From positions 248,001 through 312,000 of the forward strand of contig CAWGHW010000001.1 of assembly GCA_963822485.1 (NCBI GenBank): DNA of 64,000 nt. Reading direction: 5' to 3'. A program made the translations under genes and the position numbers. The notes under the pieces are model-generated. The model made no database searches. It worked only from the letters and a program-made list of their open reading frames with translations, and had not been told where the DNA came from. Below, one piece after another: positions 33,710 through 43,335 of this stretch. The stretch is from DASUBV01 sp963822485 (GTDB lineage Bacteria; Actinomycetota; Actinomycetes; Streptosporangiales; Streptosporangiaceae). How positions within the stretch are numbered: the stretch's first letter is position 1; every line of letters begins with the position of its first letter.

Positions 33710-33841
33710 ACCGCCAGAGGGACCGGGTACAGGCGGCCCGGCCTGCAGGAAGCGCCAGCTACCGAGGTCACGAAAGCGGCACGGCAGCTCTCGTGAGGGA
33801 TTTCGCCGCGGCCGCGGTGCTGGATGACTCGGTGGTCGTTG

Positions 33842-34483
33842 TTACGGTTGGCCAAACCATGGGCGGCATGATTCGTATCCGTAGACCGTCACCTCGCGGC
33901 CGTGGCCGTGCGCCCGCCAGTCCTGCTCGGTGAGGCGCATGTGGCTGAGCTCGACAAGCCCGCGGCCTGAGTCGTTCAGGCTGATCCCGTTGAAGATGTA
34001 GCCGATGCTGCGGGATACCCCCAGTGATGCGGCGTTGTCGCTGCGAGCGGAGGTCACGGCGGCGAGGGCGCCGAGATGGTCGAATGCCAGTCCGAGGGCC
34101 GCCATCCGCATCGCCACGCCAAGGCCACGGCCCCGTACGGTGCGGACCAGCCAGGAGCCGGAGTCGACGGTCCGCAGTGCCGGGAAGTGCTCAGCCTCCA
34201 GAGACTGGACCCCGATGACAGTGCCGTCGTGTTCGACGGCCAGGTCGAGGCACCATGACGATGGTGACCAGGTTCCCAGGGACCGCCAGAAGTCCTGGTA
34301 CACAAGGCGGCTGCGGTTCTGGCGCACGTCCAGACCGGAAAGCATCTCCGCGCCCGGGTTGTGCTCGTAGTCGTCTGGCTGGATCGCAGCCAGCCTCGGA
34401 AGATCGCTTTCCCGTATCGCGCGCAGTTCGACGTCACGGCAGCGGATACGCAAATCGAACAGCGGCCAGGTCGTCATGCTCAT
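33842..34483 (-). CDS. GNAT family N-acetyltransferase
   Basis: A 213-residue protein with the start LRIRCRDVELRAIRESDLPR typical of GNAT enzymes, a central strand GTVIGVQSLEAEHF, the acetyl-CoA loop VRTVRGRGLGVAMRMAALGL and SARSDNAASLGVSRSIGYIF. It acetylates an unknown amine, possibly an antibiotic or protein N-terminus. ATG 34483 (or 34477) opens the conserved region. It is the last gene of the island before polX, and its start lies 66 bases from the yciI remnant. Confidence 0.83.
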   Translation of the reverse strand: MSMTTWPLFDLRIRCRDVELRAIRESDLPRLAAIQPDDYEHNPGAEMLSGLDVRQNRSRLVYQDFWRSLGTWSPSSWCLDLAVEHDGTVIGVQSLEAEHFPALRTVDSGSWLVRTVRGRGLGVAMRMAALGLAFDHLGALAAVTSARSDNAASLGVSRSIGYIFNGISLNDSGRGLVELSHMRLTEQDWRAHGHGREVTVYGYESCRPWFGQP

Positions 34484-34548
34484 GGCGATCAGTTTCCCGC
34501 ACAGCCGTCCCCTGCCACACCCAGGTGTGCCCGGGCACGTCGGCCACA

Positions 34549-34578
34549 CGAGGTGCGCAGCTGGCAGTTCGGCGGCCG
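34549..34578 (+). pseudogene. Fragment of the yciI 3' end, right edge of island
   Basis: Thirty bases match the 3' end of the intact yciI gene (12019-12048) with three mismatches, encoding EVRSWQFGGR versus EVHNWQFGGR. It lies 15 bases from the polX stop and in the orientation expected if yciI once ended next to polX. It forms the right boundary of the insertion. Confidence 0.72.
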
Positions 34579-34592
34579 CCCGTCTTGAGCAG

Positions 34593-36317
34593 TTATGTCG
34601 CGTGCTTGGCCAGGAAGTGGGTGAGGCGGTCCAGGGGCCAGGTGGTGATGACGTCGTCGGGGGTGAGCCAGCCGCGCTGGGCGGTGCCGGTGCCGTAGAC
34701 CATGTTGGCCAGGTGGCCGACGGAGTGGGCGTCGGTGTCGATGGCGAACTTGACGCCGGCGTCGCGGGCGGCGCGGATGTGGGCGGAGGGCAGGTCGAGG
34801 CGGGCCGGGTGGGAGTTGATCTCCAGCGCGGTGCCGGTCCGGGCGCAGGCGGCGAACAGCTCCGGCAGGTCCACGTCCACCGGCGGCCGCTTGCCGATCT
34901 TCCTGGTCAGGGGGTGGCCGATCACGTTGATCCGGGGGTTCTCGCAGGCGGTGATGAACCGGCGGGTCATCTGCGCGCGGTCCAGGTCGAAGTGCGAGTG
35001 CACCGACGCCACGCAGACGTCGAAGCCGCTGAGGAAATCCTCGTCCCAGTCGACGCTGCCGTCGGGCGCGATGTTCAGCTCGGTGCCGTGCAGCAGCACC
35101 ATGGGCCCGGCCTGCCCGGCCAGCTGGCGCAGCTGCTCGCGCTGGGCCAGCATCTTCTCGTCGGTCATCCGCTGCATGAACAGGTTGGGGGCGTGGTCGG
35201 TGACGGCGTAGTAGTCGTAGCCGCGAGCCCGCGCGGTGGTCACCATCTCCTCCAGCGTGGCCACGCCGTCGGTCAGGCTGGTGTGGGTGTGCAGGTCGCC
35301 GCGCAGGTCGGCCTCGGTGACCAGGGCGGGCAGCTCGCCGCGCAGCGCGGCCTGCACCTCGCCGGTGTCCTCGCGCAGCGCGGGCGGGATCCAGGCCATG
35401 CCGAGCCGCTCGTAGACCTCCTCCTCGGTGCGGGACACGATCAGCTGGCCGGTGTCCGCCTCGAACAGGCCGTACTCGGACAGCTTGAGCTTGCGGCGGA
35501 CGGCGTGCTCGCGGACGCGCACGTTGTGGGCCTGGGAGCCGGTGAAGTACTGGAGCGCCGCGCCCCAGGTGTCGACCGGGATGACCCGCAGGTCGACCTG
35601 GAGCCCGGCCTCGGTCCTGATCGAGGTCTTGGTCGGCCCGGAGGCGATGACCTCGGCCGTCTCGGGCAGCGCGGTGAGCGCGGCCATCAGCGGGGCCGAG
35701 TCTTCCGCCGCGGCCAGCACGTCCACGTCGCCGACGGTCTCCCGCCACCGGCGCAGCGACCCGGCGTACTGGCAGCGCAGGCAGCCGGGCACGGCGCTGA
35801 CCGCGGCGACCACGCGCTCGGCGGTCTCGGCGGCCACGTTCAGCAGCACCCGGCCGCCGGCCGCCTCGAGCAGCTCGATGCCGCGCAGCAGCCGTTCCTC
35901 GCTCTTGGGCCCGAAGCCGCGCAGGCCGGCCAGGCGGCCCGCGCCGATGGCGTCGCGCAGCGCGGCGGGCGAGCTGATGCCCAGCTCGGTGTAGAGCTGG
36001 AGGGCGCGGCGCGGCCCGAGGGCGGGGATCCGGGTCAGCTTGAGCACGCCGTCGGGGATGTCGGCGCGCAGCGCCTCCAGCGCGGCGAAGGTGCCGGTCC
36101 GGCCGATCTCGCCGACCTTCTCGGCGATGGACTTGCCGACGCCGGGGATCCGCTGCAGCGCCGCGGGGCTGAGCGCCGAGATGTCGGCCGAGTGCCCGCC
36201 GATGGCCCGCGCCGCCTTCTCGTAGGCGCGGGCCCGCAGCCGGTCGCCGCCGGTCATCACCACCAGCTCGGCGTACTCGCCGAGCAGCGCCGCGGCCGTG
36301 TCGTTGGCCTGGGGCAT
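34593..36317 (-). CDS. polX: DNA polymerase/3'-5' exonuclease PolX
   Basis: PolX is a family-X DNA polymerase with an added exonuclease, used in gap repair. In the 574-residue protein, residues ~1-130 are helix-hairpin-helix DNA-binding segments (IPGVGKSIAEKVGEI), ~150-320 the nucleotidyltransferase (GSLRRWRETVGDVDVL with catalytic Asp pair) and ~335-570 the PHP exonuclease (RGDLHTHTSLTDG, DHAPNLF, HGTELNIAPDG, INSHPARLDLP). The gene is intact. Short pieces of its 3' third occur at 12083, 29039 and 30153, which identifies its 3' flank as a recombination hot spot. Confidence 0.93.
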   Translation of the reverse strand: MPQANDTAAALLGEYAELVVMTGGDRLRARAYEKAARAIGGHSADISALSPAALQRIPGVGKSIAEKVGEIGRTGTFAALEALRADIPDGVLKLTRIPALGPRRALQLYTELGISSPAALRDAIGAGRLAGLRGFGPKSEERLLRGIELLEAAGGRVLLNVAAETAERVVAAVSAVPGCLRCQYAGSLRRWRETVGDVDVLAAAEDSAPLMAALTALPETAEVIASGPTKTSIRTEAGLQVDLRVIPVDTWGAALQYFTGSQAHNVRVREHAVRRKLKLSEYGLFEADTGQLIVSRTEEEVYERLGMAWIPPALREDTGEVQAALRGELPALVTEADLRGDLHTHTSLTDGVATLEEMVTTARARGYDYYAVTDHAPNLFMQRMTDEKMLAQREQLRQLAGQAGPMVLLHGTELNIAPDGSVDWDEDFLSGFDVCVASVHSHFDLDRAQMTRRFITACENPRINVIGHPLTRKIGKRPPVDVDLPELFAACARTGTALEINSHPARLDLPSAHIRAARDAGVKFAIDTDAHSVGHLANMVYGTGTAQRGWLTPDDVITTWPLDRLTHFLAKHAT

Positions 36318-36326
36318 GCGCTGCGG

Positions 36327-36548
36327 CTACTTCCTCCGGCCGAAGGCGAAGTAGCTGACCGGGCCGATGAGGTTCACGAACATCAGCGCCACCCACAGGG
36401 ACTTGGGCCCCCGGACCTGGTCCCGCGGCCGCCGCCGGAGGTCGATCAGCGCGGCGACCTTGAGGCTCAGCTCGCCGGCTGCCGCCGCCACGATCAGCCG
36501 CTGCTGCCCGGCCGACAGGTCTGACCACCGCTTGCCGCCACCGCTCAC
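36327..36548 (-). CDS. Small PLDc_N-type membrane protein
   Basis: A 73-residue protein with a basic N-terminal half and one membrane helix, SLWVALMFVNLIGPVSYFAF, then GRRK. The Trp, Asn-x-x-Gly-Pro and Tyr-Phe-x-x-Gly-Arg-Arg pattern matches the PLDc_N domain (often a lone small membrane protein). Function is unknown. It is 9 bases upstream of polX on the same strand, so the two are likely co-transcribed. Confidence 0.8.
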   Translation of the reverse strand: MSGGGKRWSDLSAGQQRLIVAAAAGELSLKVAALIDLRRRPRDQVRGPKSLWVALMFVNLIGPVSYFAFGRRK

Positions 36549-36582
36549 CGAGTTCCTCCCGTCGTCGTCGTGTACTAGCCCA

Positions 36583-37365
36583 TCATGTCGCGCGGGCGTA
36601 GCGGGCGGTGGCCAGCGGGACGAAGATGACCAGCAGCAGCGCGGTCCAGGCCAGCGACGCGGTGACGGGGTGCAGCAGCGGCCAGGCGCCGTTGGCGGGC
36701 GCGACGGGGCTGCCGAGCAGGTGCCGGGCCGCCGTGGCCAGGGCGCTGACCGGGTTCCAGTCGGCGATCACGCGCAGCCAGGTCGGCATGCCCGACGTCG
36801 GCACGAACACGTTGGACACCGTCGCGACCGGGAAGACCAGGATGGACGCCTGGGCCGCGGTGTCTTCCTTGCCGATGACCAGGCCCAGGTACATGCCGAC
36901 CCAGGTCGCGGCGACCTGGAAGGCGACCAGCAGGCCCAGGGCGGCCACGGCGTCAGCGGCGCCATGATGAATCCGCCAGCCAACGGCCAGGCCGCACAGC
37001 GCCATGAGCACGAAGCTGAGCAGCCCGTAGACGGCGGTGGCCGCGGCCTGCCCGAACGGCACGGCGGCGCGGTTGATGGGCAGCGAGCGGAACCGGTCGA
37101 CGACGCCGCGGGTGCTGTCCCTGGCCATGGCGACCATGGCCGGGGTGATGTTGGCGGCGATGGTGGCGAACAGGCCGGACACCAGGAAGTCGCGGTACCC
37201 GCCGCCGGGCACGCTGATCGCGCTGCCGAAGATGTAGCCGAAGATCAGCACCAGCACCACGGGCGCGCCCAGCGTGATCCCGATCGCGGCCGGGTCGTGC
37301 CGCAGCTTGGTCAGCACCCGCTCGGCGGCGGCCGATCCGTCGGCCAGCGCCCACCTGAGGTTCAC
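36583..37365 (-). CDS. ABC-2 type transporter permease (DrrB-like)
   Basis: A 260-residue permease with six membrane helices and the ABC-2 signature region SAISVPGGGYRDFLVSGLFA, MARDSTRGVVDRFRSLPINR, typical of daunorubicin-resistance-type DrrB proteins. It forms an exporter with the ATPase encoded just upstream; GTG 37365 overlaps the ATPase TGA as GTGA. The likely cargo is a lipid or hydrophobic drug. Confidence 0.9.
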   Translation of the reverse strand: MNLRWALADGSAAAERVLTKLRHDPAAIGITLGAPVVLVLIFGYIFGSAISVPGGGYRDFLVSGLFATIAANITPAMVAMARDSTRGVVDRFRSLPINRAAVPFGQAAATAVYGLLSFVLMALCGLAVGWRIHHGAADAVAALGLLVAFQVAATWVGMYLGLVIGKEDTAAQASILVFPVATVSNVFVPTSGMPTWLRVIADWNPVSALATAARHLLGSPVAPANGAWPLLHPVTASLAWTALLLVIFVPLATARYARAT

Positions 37366-38314
37366 GCCGCGACCCCCGTTTCCGCGGTGCGGGCCAGGAA
37401 GACCTCGTCCAGGGTGGGGCGGCGGACGCTGACGTCCTCGGCGCGCAGGCCGGCCGCCTCGAGCTGGCGGACCAGCTCGGGGAGCGTGATCGCGCCCGCG
37501 CCGACCGGGGCCGACAGCCGCCGCTCGTCGGGGTTAGTGACGGGCGGGCCGGTCGCCCAGCGGGCCAGCACGCCGGCCGCGGCGGCCAGGTCGCCGGCGT
37601 CGGCCAGCACGATGTCGATGCGGGTGCCGATGGCGTCCTTGAGCTCGTCAGGGGTGCCCTGCGCGATCACCCGCCCGGCGTCGATGATCACCACGTCGTC
37701 GGCCAGCTGGTCGGCCTCGTTCAGGTACTGGGTCGACAGCAGCACCGTGGTGCCGGTCGCGGCCAGCCCCCGGACGGTGGCCCAGATCTCGGACCGGCTG
37801 CGCGGGTCCAGGCCGGTGGTCGGCTCGTCCAGGAACAGCACGAGGCGGGGGGGTGAGGGCTCAGGATCAGGCTGCCGACGACGTCGAGCCGCCGGCGCAT
37901 GCCGCCGGACCAGGTCTTGACCAGCCGGTCGGCGGCGTCGGCCAGGCCGAACTCGGTCAGCAGCGCGGCCGCCCGCTGCCGGGCCTGACGCCGGCCCAGG
38001 TGGTGCATGAGGCCGAGGATGACCAGGTTCTCCCGGCCGGTGAGGTCGTCGTCGACGGCCGCGTGCTGCCCGGCCAGCGCGATGGCCGCCCGGACCTGGC
38101 CGGGCTGGCGGAGTACGTCGTGCCCGGCGACGCTGGCCCGGCCCCCGTCCGGGCGGGTCAGCGTGGCCAGGATCCGGATGGCGGTGGTCTTGCCCGCGCC
38201 GTTGGGGCCCAGCAGGGCGCAGACGCGGCCGGCGGTGACCGTCAGGTCCAGCCCGTCCAGCGCGGTCACCGCGCCGAAGGACTTGGTCAGGCCGACGGCC
38301 TCGATGATGCTCAT
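37362..38314 (-). CDS. ABC transporter ATP-binding protein (DrrA-like), apparent frameshift
   Basis: The ATPase has Walker A LLGPNGAGKTTAIRIL, Q-loop region, signature TWSGGMRRRLDVV and, in another frame, Walker B LVLFLDEPTTGLDPRSRSEI, then a DrrA-type C-terminal extension (RRPTLDEVFLARTAE). The frame breaks at a run of seven G residues at 37847-37853, a classic place for a sequencing indel. ATG 38314 has GAGAGGA upstream. A 29-bp palindrome lies 21 bases upstream, so a TetR protein probably represses the operon. Confidence 0.87.
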
Positions 38315-38334
38315 AGGCGATCCTCTCGCTAATC

Positions 38335-38363
38335 TCGTACGCAGTACGTCGTACTGCGTACGA
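38335..38363. promoter_or_regulatory. 29-bp perfect palindrome, TetR operator
   Basis: Two 14-bp arms (TCGTACGCAGTACG and its reverse complement) flank one central T. The site lies between the ABC ATPase start (38314) and the divergent tetR start (38461). Its length suits two TetR dimers or one large site; it also contains nested GTAC repeats. Confidence 0.8.
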
Positions 38364-38460
38364 TAATACAGTCCGTCGCGCCGGACGCCGCCACCCCCGG
38401 CAAGATGGGCCCAGCGGCCCGTGCGGGGCTGACGGGCGGGAGACCGGGAGGGGAGGCGCG

Positions 38461-39153
38461 GTGGCGGACGACGGACCGCAGGCGGGCCGGCGGCGGGGGC
38501 CGCGGCCGCGGCACACCCGGCGGCAGGTGATCGACGCCGCGGTGGCCATCGGCGACGCCGAGGGCCTGGACGCGGTCACCATCCGCGCGGTCGCGGCCCG
38601 GCTCGGGGCCGGCGCGATGTCGCTGTACAGCTACGTGCCGGACAAGCAGGCCCTGGTCTACGACATGGTCGAGCGGGTCAGCGAGGAGCTGGCGGTGCCG
38701 GCCGAGCCGAGCGGCGACTGGCGCGCCGACCTGCGCGGGCTGGCCCGGCAGCAGCGGGCGCTGCTGCACCGCCACCCGTGGCTGATCGAGGCGCTGTCGC
38801 ACCGCCAGCCGCTGGGGCCGGCCACCCTGGCCTACCTGGAGTTCACGCTGGCCGTGCTGGAGCCGACCGGGCTGGACGCCGGGCCGGTGCTGGAGTCGAT
38901 GGCCCTGCTCAACGGGTTCGTCATCAACCTGGTGCGGTCCGAGCTGGCCGACCGGGAAGCGGCTAAAGCCGACCCGGTTCTGGCCGCCGAGGCGGGGGAG
39001 CGACTGCGGCTGTTGCTCGAATCGGGCCGGTACCCCCGGTTCGCCGCCGCGCTGGCTGGCGGCGCGCCGGGGGTGGACCTGGCCGAGCACTTCGACCGCC
39101 TGGTCGACCGGGTCATGGACGGGCTGATCCGGCCGGCCAACGCTGACGGCTAG
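38461..39153 (+). CDS. TetR family transcriptional regulator
   Basis: A 230-residue TetR protein. The helix-turn-helix is TIRAVAARLGAGAMSLYSYV after RRQVIDAAVAIGDAEGLDAV; the C-terminal ligand domain is of the tetracycline-repressor type (LESMALLNGFVINLVRSELA). GTG 38461 follows AGGGGAGG. It is divergent from the drug-export ABC operon across the 29-bp palindrome and almost certainly controls it, responding to an exported compound. Confidence 0.92.
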   Translation: MADDGPQAGRRRGPRPRHTRRQVIDAAVAIGDAEGLDAVTIRAVAARLGAGAMSLYSYVPDKQALVYDMVERVSEELAVPAEPSGDWRADLRGLARQQRALLHRHPWLIEALSHRQPLGPATLAYLEFTLAVLEPTGLDAGPVLESMALLNGFVINLVRSELADREAAKADPVLAAEAGERLRLLLESGRYPRFAAALAGGAPGVDLAEHFDRLVDRVMDGLIRPANADG

Positions 39154-39172
39154 GCTGACCGGCTCAGCCCGG

Positions 39173-41131
39173 CTACCGGCCGATCATGAACTCGCGGACC
39201 GGCAGCGGCCGGTCGACGATCCGGATGTCACCGACCCAGCCGTGGAAGATCTGGTTGATGGCACCGCCGTACTCGTAGCCGCCCAGGGCCCACGGCAGCG
39301 CCAGCTGCGTGATCCCGGTGGACTGGATGAGCGTCGGGTTGTCGACGGTCGGGCTGCCCTCGATGTACATGACGGTGTGCTGGCCGTCGCTGACCACGGC
39401 CAGGTGCCACCAGGTGTCCTCGGGCAGGCCCTGACCCCAGTTGGTGGTCGGGTAGGTCAGGTTCACCGGGTAGACGTTCCACTGCGGCTCGCGGTCGCCG
39501 GAGAAGCTGAACGTGGCGATCGGCTCGTTCGGGTCGGTGTTCTGGCCGCTCTTGCCGGCCTGCCCGCTCTCGCCCCAGCGGCTGAGGACCGCCATCCAGG
39601 AATTGTCGCTGGAGTTCCAGTCGAGCGGGATCTTCACGAAGGCCTCGAAGGTGAACCCGGAGGCGAACGTCTCGGTGTTCAGCGGGGCCGCGGCCGCCGA
39701 GGTCAGGTAGGCCCCGTGCAGCGGGTTCTGGCCGCCGTCGAAGTACAGGCTGCCGTGCCCCGGCTGGTCGGGGTGGTACTCCTTCGACCAGGTCAGCGCG
39801 CTGCTGGCGCTGCCGGGCACGGTGACCAGGGTATTCAGGTCGTTGCCGTGCCCCGACAGGTCGCGGATCGTCTGGCTGGAGGTGAATGCCGTGCCGTCGG
39901 CGCCCCCGGCGTCGAAGCGCCAGTACGCCAGGGTGCCGGGGATCAGCATCTGGCGGGCCGGCCGCCCGGGCCGCTTCGGGACCGGGGCGAACGACGAGAA
40001 GCGCTGCTCGAAGTCGATCGGGATGGAGAAGTAGTCCACGGGCGTGGTGAGCCTGGCCTCCTGGGCGGCCAGCACGGTCCGCTGCTCGGGCGGCTGGGCC
40101 AGGATCCAGGGCGAGATCGTCTCGACGTCGATGGTGTTCCGGGCCAGGTCGAAGTGGTAGAGCCGCAGCATCGCGGCGCCGCCGAAGTAGCGATTCTGGT
40201 AGTTCGTGATGTGCAGGCGGACCTCGTGGCCGGCGGAGTTCTTCATCGTGACGCGCCCCGGCGGCCAGTAGTGCCCGTTGAGCGTCAGGAAGATCTGGTC
40301 GTTGTCGTTGATCAGCTCGTCCCAGACCTGCTGGCCGTAGCTGGAGAGCGCGGCGTCGTTGTCCGGGTCGCCGGCCTGGTACGGGTACACGTTGTCGTCA
40401 TACAGCGACCCCACGATCTCGTGGGTGGTGAGAATGACCGGCAGCCGCGGGTGGTCCTTGATGAACTGGCTGGCCCAGGCGAAGCCGCCGGCGGAGGTCC
40501 GCCAGTCCATGGCCAGGAGCAGCCACTCCCGGCCGGCCGCGCGGAAGATGTGGGCCGTGTTGTAGCCACTGGAGTCGGACCCCGCGAACGTCGGCGAGTT
40601 CTTGAACCGCTGCGGTCCCATGGTGTCCAGGTACGGCGTGGGGCCGCGCGTGTCGTCCCCGCTGACGTCGTGGTTCCCGGCCAGCACGCTGTAGGCCACG
40701 CGGCGCTGGTCCAGGATGTCGAACGTCTCGCCCACGTACTGGAAGGACGAGGCCGCCGCGTCTTCGGTCAGGTCGCCGAGGTGGGCCATGAAAACGATGT
40801 TGTTGCCGGACTCGTCGGCGCTGTTGTCGATGATGTAGCGGAAGGACGCCTCCTGCGGCTCGGGGTTGATGCTGCCCTGCGAGCCCCAGTACAGGAACTG
40901 GGTATCAGGCATGACGGCCACGGTGAACTGCAGGCTCTCCGGGTCCGGGTCCCACCGGCCGATGTCGACCGGGGATCGGGCCGCTCGGGTGACGGCCGCG
41001 GAGGCGGTGCCTGCGCTCAGCGGGCCGACGGCCGCCGCGCCCGCGCCGACCAGCCCGGCCGTCCGCAGGAATGCCCGCCGGCCCGGCCCCTCCGGCGTCC
41101 CTGACCGCTTCTCGCCATCTTGACTACACAC
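39173..41131 (-). CDS. Tat-exported metallophosphoesterase with LamG-like domain
   Basis: The 652-residue protein has a Tat signal (GRRAFLRTAGLVGAGAAAVG). A calcineurin-like phosphoesterase domain follows with metal ligands in VAVMPDTQF, AHLGDLTED, LAGNHDVSG, TTHEIVG and LNGHYWP. After ~400 residues comes a concanavalin/LamG-like beta-sandwich (LAYWRFDAGG, FTFEAFVKIPLDW, DTWWHLAVVSDGQHTVMYIE). It acts outside the cell, probably on organic phosphate; the sandwich may bind polysaccharide. GTG 41131 is the only start that keeps the signal. It begins a cluster of secreted phosphoesterases. Confidence 0.87.
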   Translation of the reverse strand: MCSQDGEKRSGTPEGPGRRAFLRTAGLVGAGAAAVGPLSAGTASAAVTRAARSPVDIGRWDPDPESLQFTVAVMPDTQFLYWGSQGSINPEPQEASFRYIIDNSADESGNNIVFMAHLGDLTEDAAASSFQYVGETFDILDQRRVAYSVLAGNHDVSGDDTRGPTPYLDTMGPQRFKNSPTFAGSDSSGYNTAHIFRAAGREWLLLAMDWRTSAGGFAWASQFIKDHPRLPVILTTHEIVGSLYDDNVYPYQAGDPDNDAALSSYGQQVWDELINDNDQIFLTLNGHYWPPGRVTMKNSAGHEVRLHITNYQNRYFGGAAMLRLYHFDLARNTIDVETISPWILAQPPEQRTVLAAQEARLTTPVDYFSIPIDFEQRFSSFAPVPKRPGRPARQMLIPGTLAYWRFDAGGADGTAFTSSQTIRDLSGHGNDLNTLVTVPGSASSALTWSKEYHPDQPGHGSLYFDGGQNPLHGAYLTSAAAAPLNTETFASGFTFEAFVKIPLDWNSSDNSWMAVLSRWGESGQAGKSGQNTDPNEPIATFSFSGDREPQWNVYPVNLTYPTTNWGQGLPEDTWWHLAVVSDGQHTVMYIEGSPTVDNPTLIQSTGITQLALPWALGGYEYGGAINQIFHGWVGDIRIVDRPLPVREFMIGR

Positions 41132-41294
41132 GATGTTCGCTTCCCTCCAGCCAAGGGCAATCCTGGACGAAACGCAACATACGCATGGTCAGCGAATGGC
41201 GGCCAAACAGCGGGTGACCCCCGCCGATATTCGCGGGCAGCAACGAGGGACGGGAGTGACAGTGTCACTCCCGCCCCTCGGTGGTCATTGCGGG

Positions 41295-43149
41295 CTAGGC
41301 GGCTACCTCAGGTGCAGATGGCGGACGGCCCGGCCGTGGGAGACTGGCTCGCCCGTGGTCCGGGTTGAGGAACAGCCGGCGGTTGGGCGGGGAGCGGAAG
41401 ACGAACATGGGCAGGATCGAGCCGGCGTCGGCGTCGGCCGCGCCGTTGCCCAGCATCGGCAGGCCCCAGTTGTACTCGATGAACTTCACCACCGAGCTCT
41501 GGTCGATGACCGTGCTGTCGACGTAGTCGGACTTGGCGTAGGGCGAGATGACCAGGAACGGCAGCCGCGGGCCGAGGCCGCAGCGGCCCTGCTCGGGCGT
41601 GCCCGAGCTGGTCCCGGGGACCTGGGCGGCCTGGTGGCCGCACTGGCCGGTGCCGGTCAGCGAGTCCAGCGAGGTCTGCGACTGCGTCTGGATCGGCCCG
41701 AGCACGTGGTCGTACCACCCGTCGGAGTCGTCCCAGGTGATGATGACGGCGGTGGACCGCCAGCTCGGCAGGGCCTCCAGGTGGTTCACCGTGCTGGCCA
41801 GCCAGGCCTGCTCGTCCAGCGGGTCGGAGTAGCCGGCGTGGCCGTCCTGGTAGGCCGGGGCCTTGAGGTAGGAGACCGACGGCAGGCTGCCGGAGCCGGC
41901 CGCGGCCCAGAAGTCGGCGATGTCGTACTGGTGGTTGGCCTGGTCGCTGCGCCCGATCATGGCCACCGACGTGGGCGGCAGGTGCATCGGGTTGGCGGTG
42001 GAGGCGTAGTACTCGAACGGCTCGTGGTGCGGCACGTAGTCGTAGACGCTGGCCCCGCCGACGTTGGCGTGATGCTGGGCGCAGATCTGCGCGGTGGTCG
42101 GCGGGCGGCCGTGGCCGGGCACGTAGCCGTGGTCGAAGCCGCCCTCGAACCAGCCCCAGGTGATGCGCGAGGTGGTCAGCTCCTGGCCGATGTTGTTGCC
42201 GCCCATGGTGACGGTGTCGGCCGGGGACAGGCCGTCGCCGCCGTACCTGGGCGGCAGGTAGGAGCAGATGTCGTAGGTCGGGTCGGCGTCGTCGATGACG
42301 GTGCCGGGGCCCGCGGCGGGCTGGCCGTGCTGCCCGGTGGTGATGTGCGAGGCCAGCGGCCTGGCCGTATTCAGGCCGGGCGGCGCCGCGCACACCGAGT
42401 CGTTGATCGTGTCCGCGGCCGCGCCGCAGGTGGCGCCGAAGGTGTTCGCGCCGGTCACGTTGATGGCCCCGAGCGTGGACGTGCCGTAGGTGGTGCCGTA
42501 GTCGTTGTCGCTCATCGCGAAGTGCTGGGCGTAGTTCCACAGCCCGGTGACGGAGTTGCCGTCGTAGTAGTCCATGACCGCGTAGTTCTTGTCGGCGCCC
42601 GGCGGGATCGGCTCGGGCCGGCCGCGGTAGGTCAGCCCGGCCAGGCACTGGGCCAGGGTGTGCCCCTGGCCGGTGTTCTGCGCGTACAGGTCCTCCAGCC
42701 CGTGGTCGGCCGCGTTCTGCTCGGCGGTGTAGAAGTGGTCCTGGTCGCAGGTCATCGGCTGGTCGTGGCCCAGGCGCACGGGGTTGGACAGGTTCGGGTT
42801 GCGGGTCAGCCGCGGGCCCGGCGGGCCGGCGGCTGGTGATGTCGCTGTACAGGCCGTTCACCGTCGGGGTGCCCGGCCGGGCGTGGAACGCCGGCGCGCC
42901 GGCCGGGTTCGGGGCGTAGGGGTAGGTGCCGAAGTAATGGTCGAACGACACGTTCTCGTCGAAGATGACGACCAGGTGCCTGATCGGCGTCGCGGTCCGG
43001 CCGTCGGCCAGGTGCCGGGCCGCCAGGCCGCTGCCGCTGGCGCTGCCGCCGGCCCTGCTGCTGGCCTGGGCGCCGGCGCCGCCGGCCGAGCTGAGCGCGG
43101 CCGCGGCCAGCACGGCGGTGAGCAGGCGCGCGCGGCGTAACAGTGACAT
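41295..43149 (-). CDS. Secreted phosphoesterase (acid phosphatase/phospholipase C superfamily), apparent frameshift
   Basis: The N-terminus MSLLRRARLLTAVLAAAALS is a Sec signal. Next is HLVVIFDENVSFDHYFGTYP, the metal-binding and nucleophile region of the alkaline phosphatase-like phosphoesterase family. After LYSDITS the frame changes near 42812-42830 and continues with HDQPMTCDQDHFYTAEQNAA, VMDYYDGNSVTGLWNYAQHF, VIITWDDSDGWYDHV and LPFLVISPYAKSDYV (later metal ligands). The gene lies opposite efeO and is a paralogue of the gene at 45997. The break is probably a one-base error in a GC run. Confidence 0.87.
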
Positions 43150-43335
43150 GCCCGTATCCCCCCGGACTCTCGAGCAACCTCCGTCGGGGACGGAGCCTAG
43201 AGCGCCAGTCCCCGCCGCGCCGCGCGCCGCGCCGCGACCCGGCCGCATACGCTGGGTTATCAGGAAGTGAACGTTCAGCGCAGCCGGGCATCCGGGATGA
43301 GGCCGGCGGGTACGGGTGCTTATGCTGACTTCGTC

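Noticed and set aside
12056..34592. Prophage or integrative conjugative element
   Set aside because: No integrase, relaxase, structural phage gene or tRNA target is visible, so only a generic island is claimed.
34476..36524. Long plus-strand open frame opposite polX
   Set aside because: It is antisense to an intact, fully recognisable PolX and consists of Gly/Arg/Gln/Val low-complexity sequence typical of antisense frames in GC-rich DNA.
37840..37860. Programmed ribosomal frameshift in the ABC ATPase
   Set aside because: The break is at a simple run of seven G, similar breaks occur in many unrelated genes of the window, and there is no stimulatory structure.
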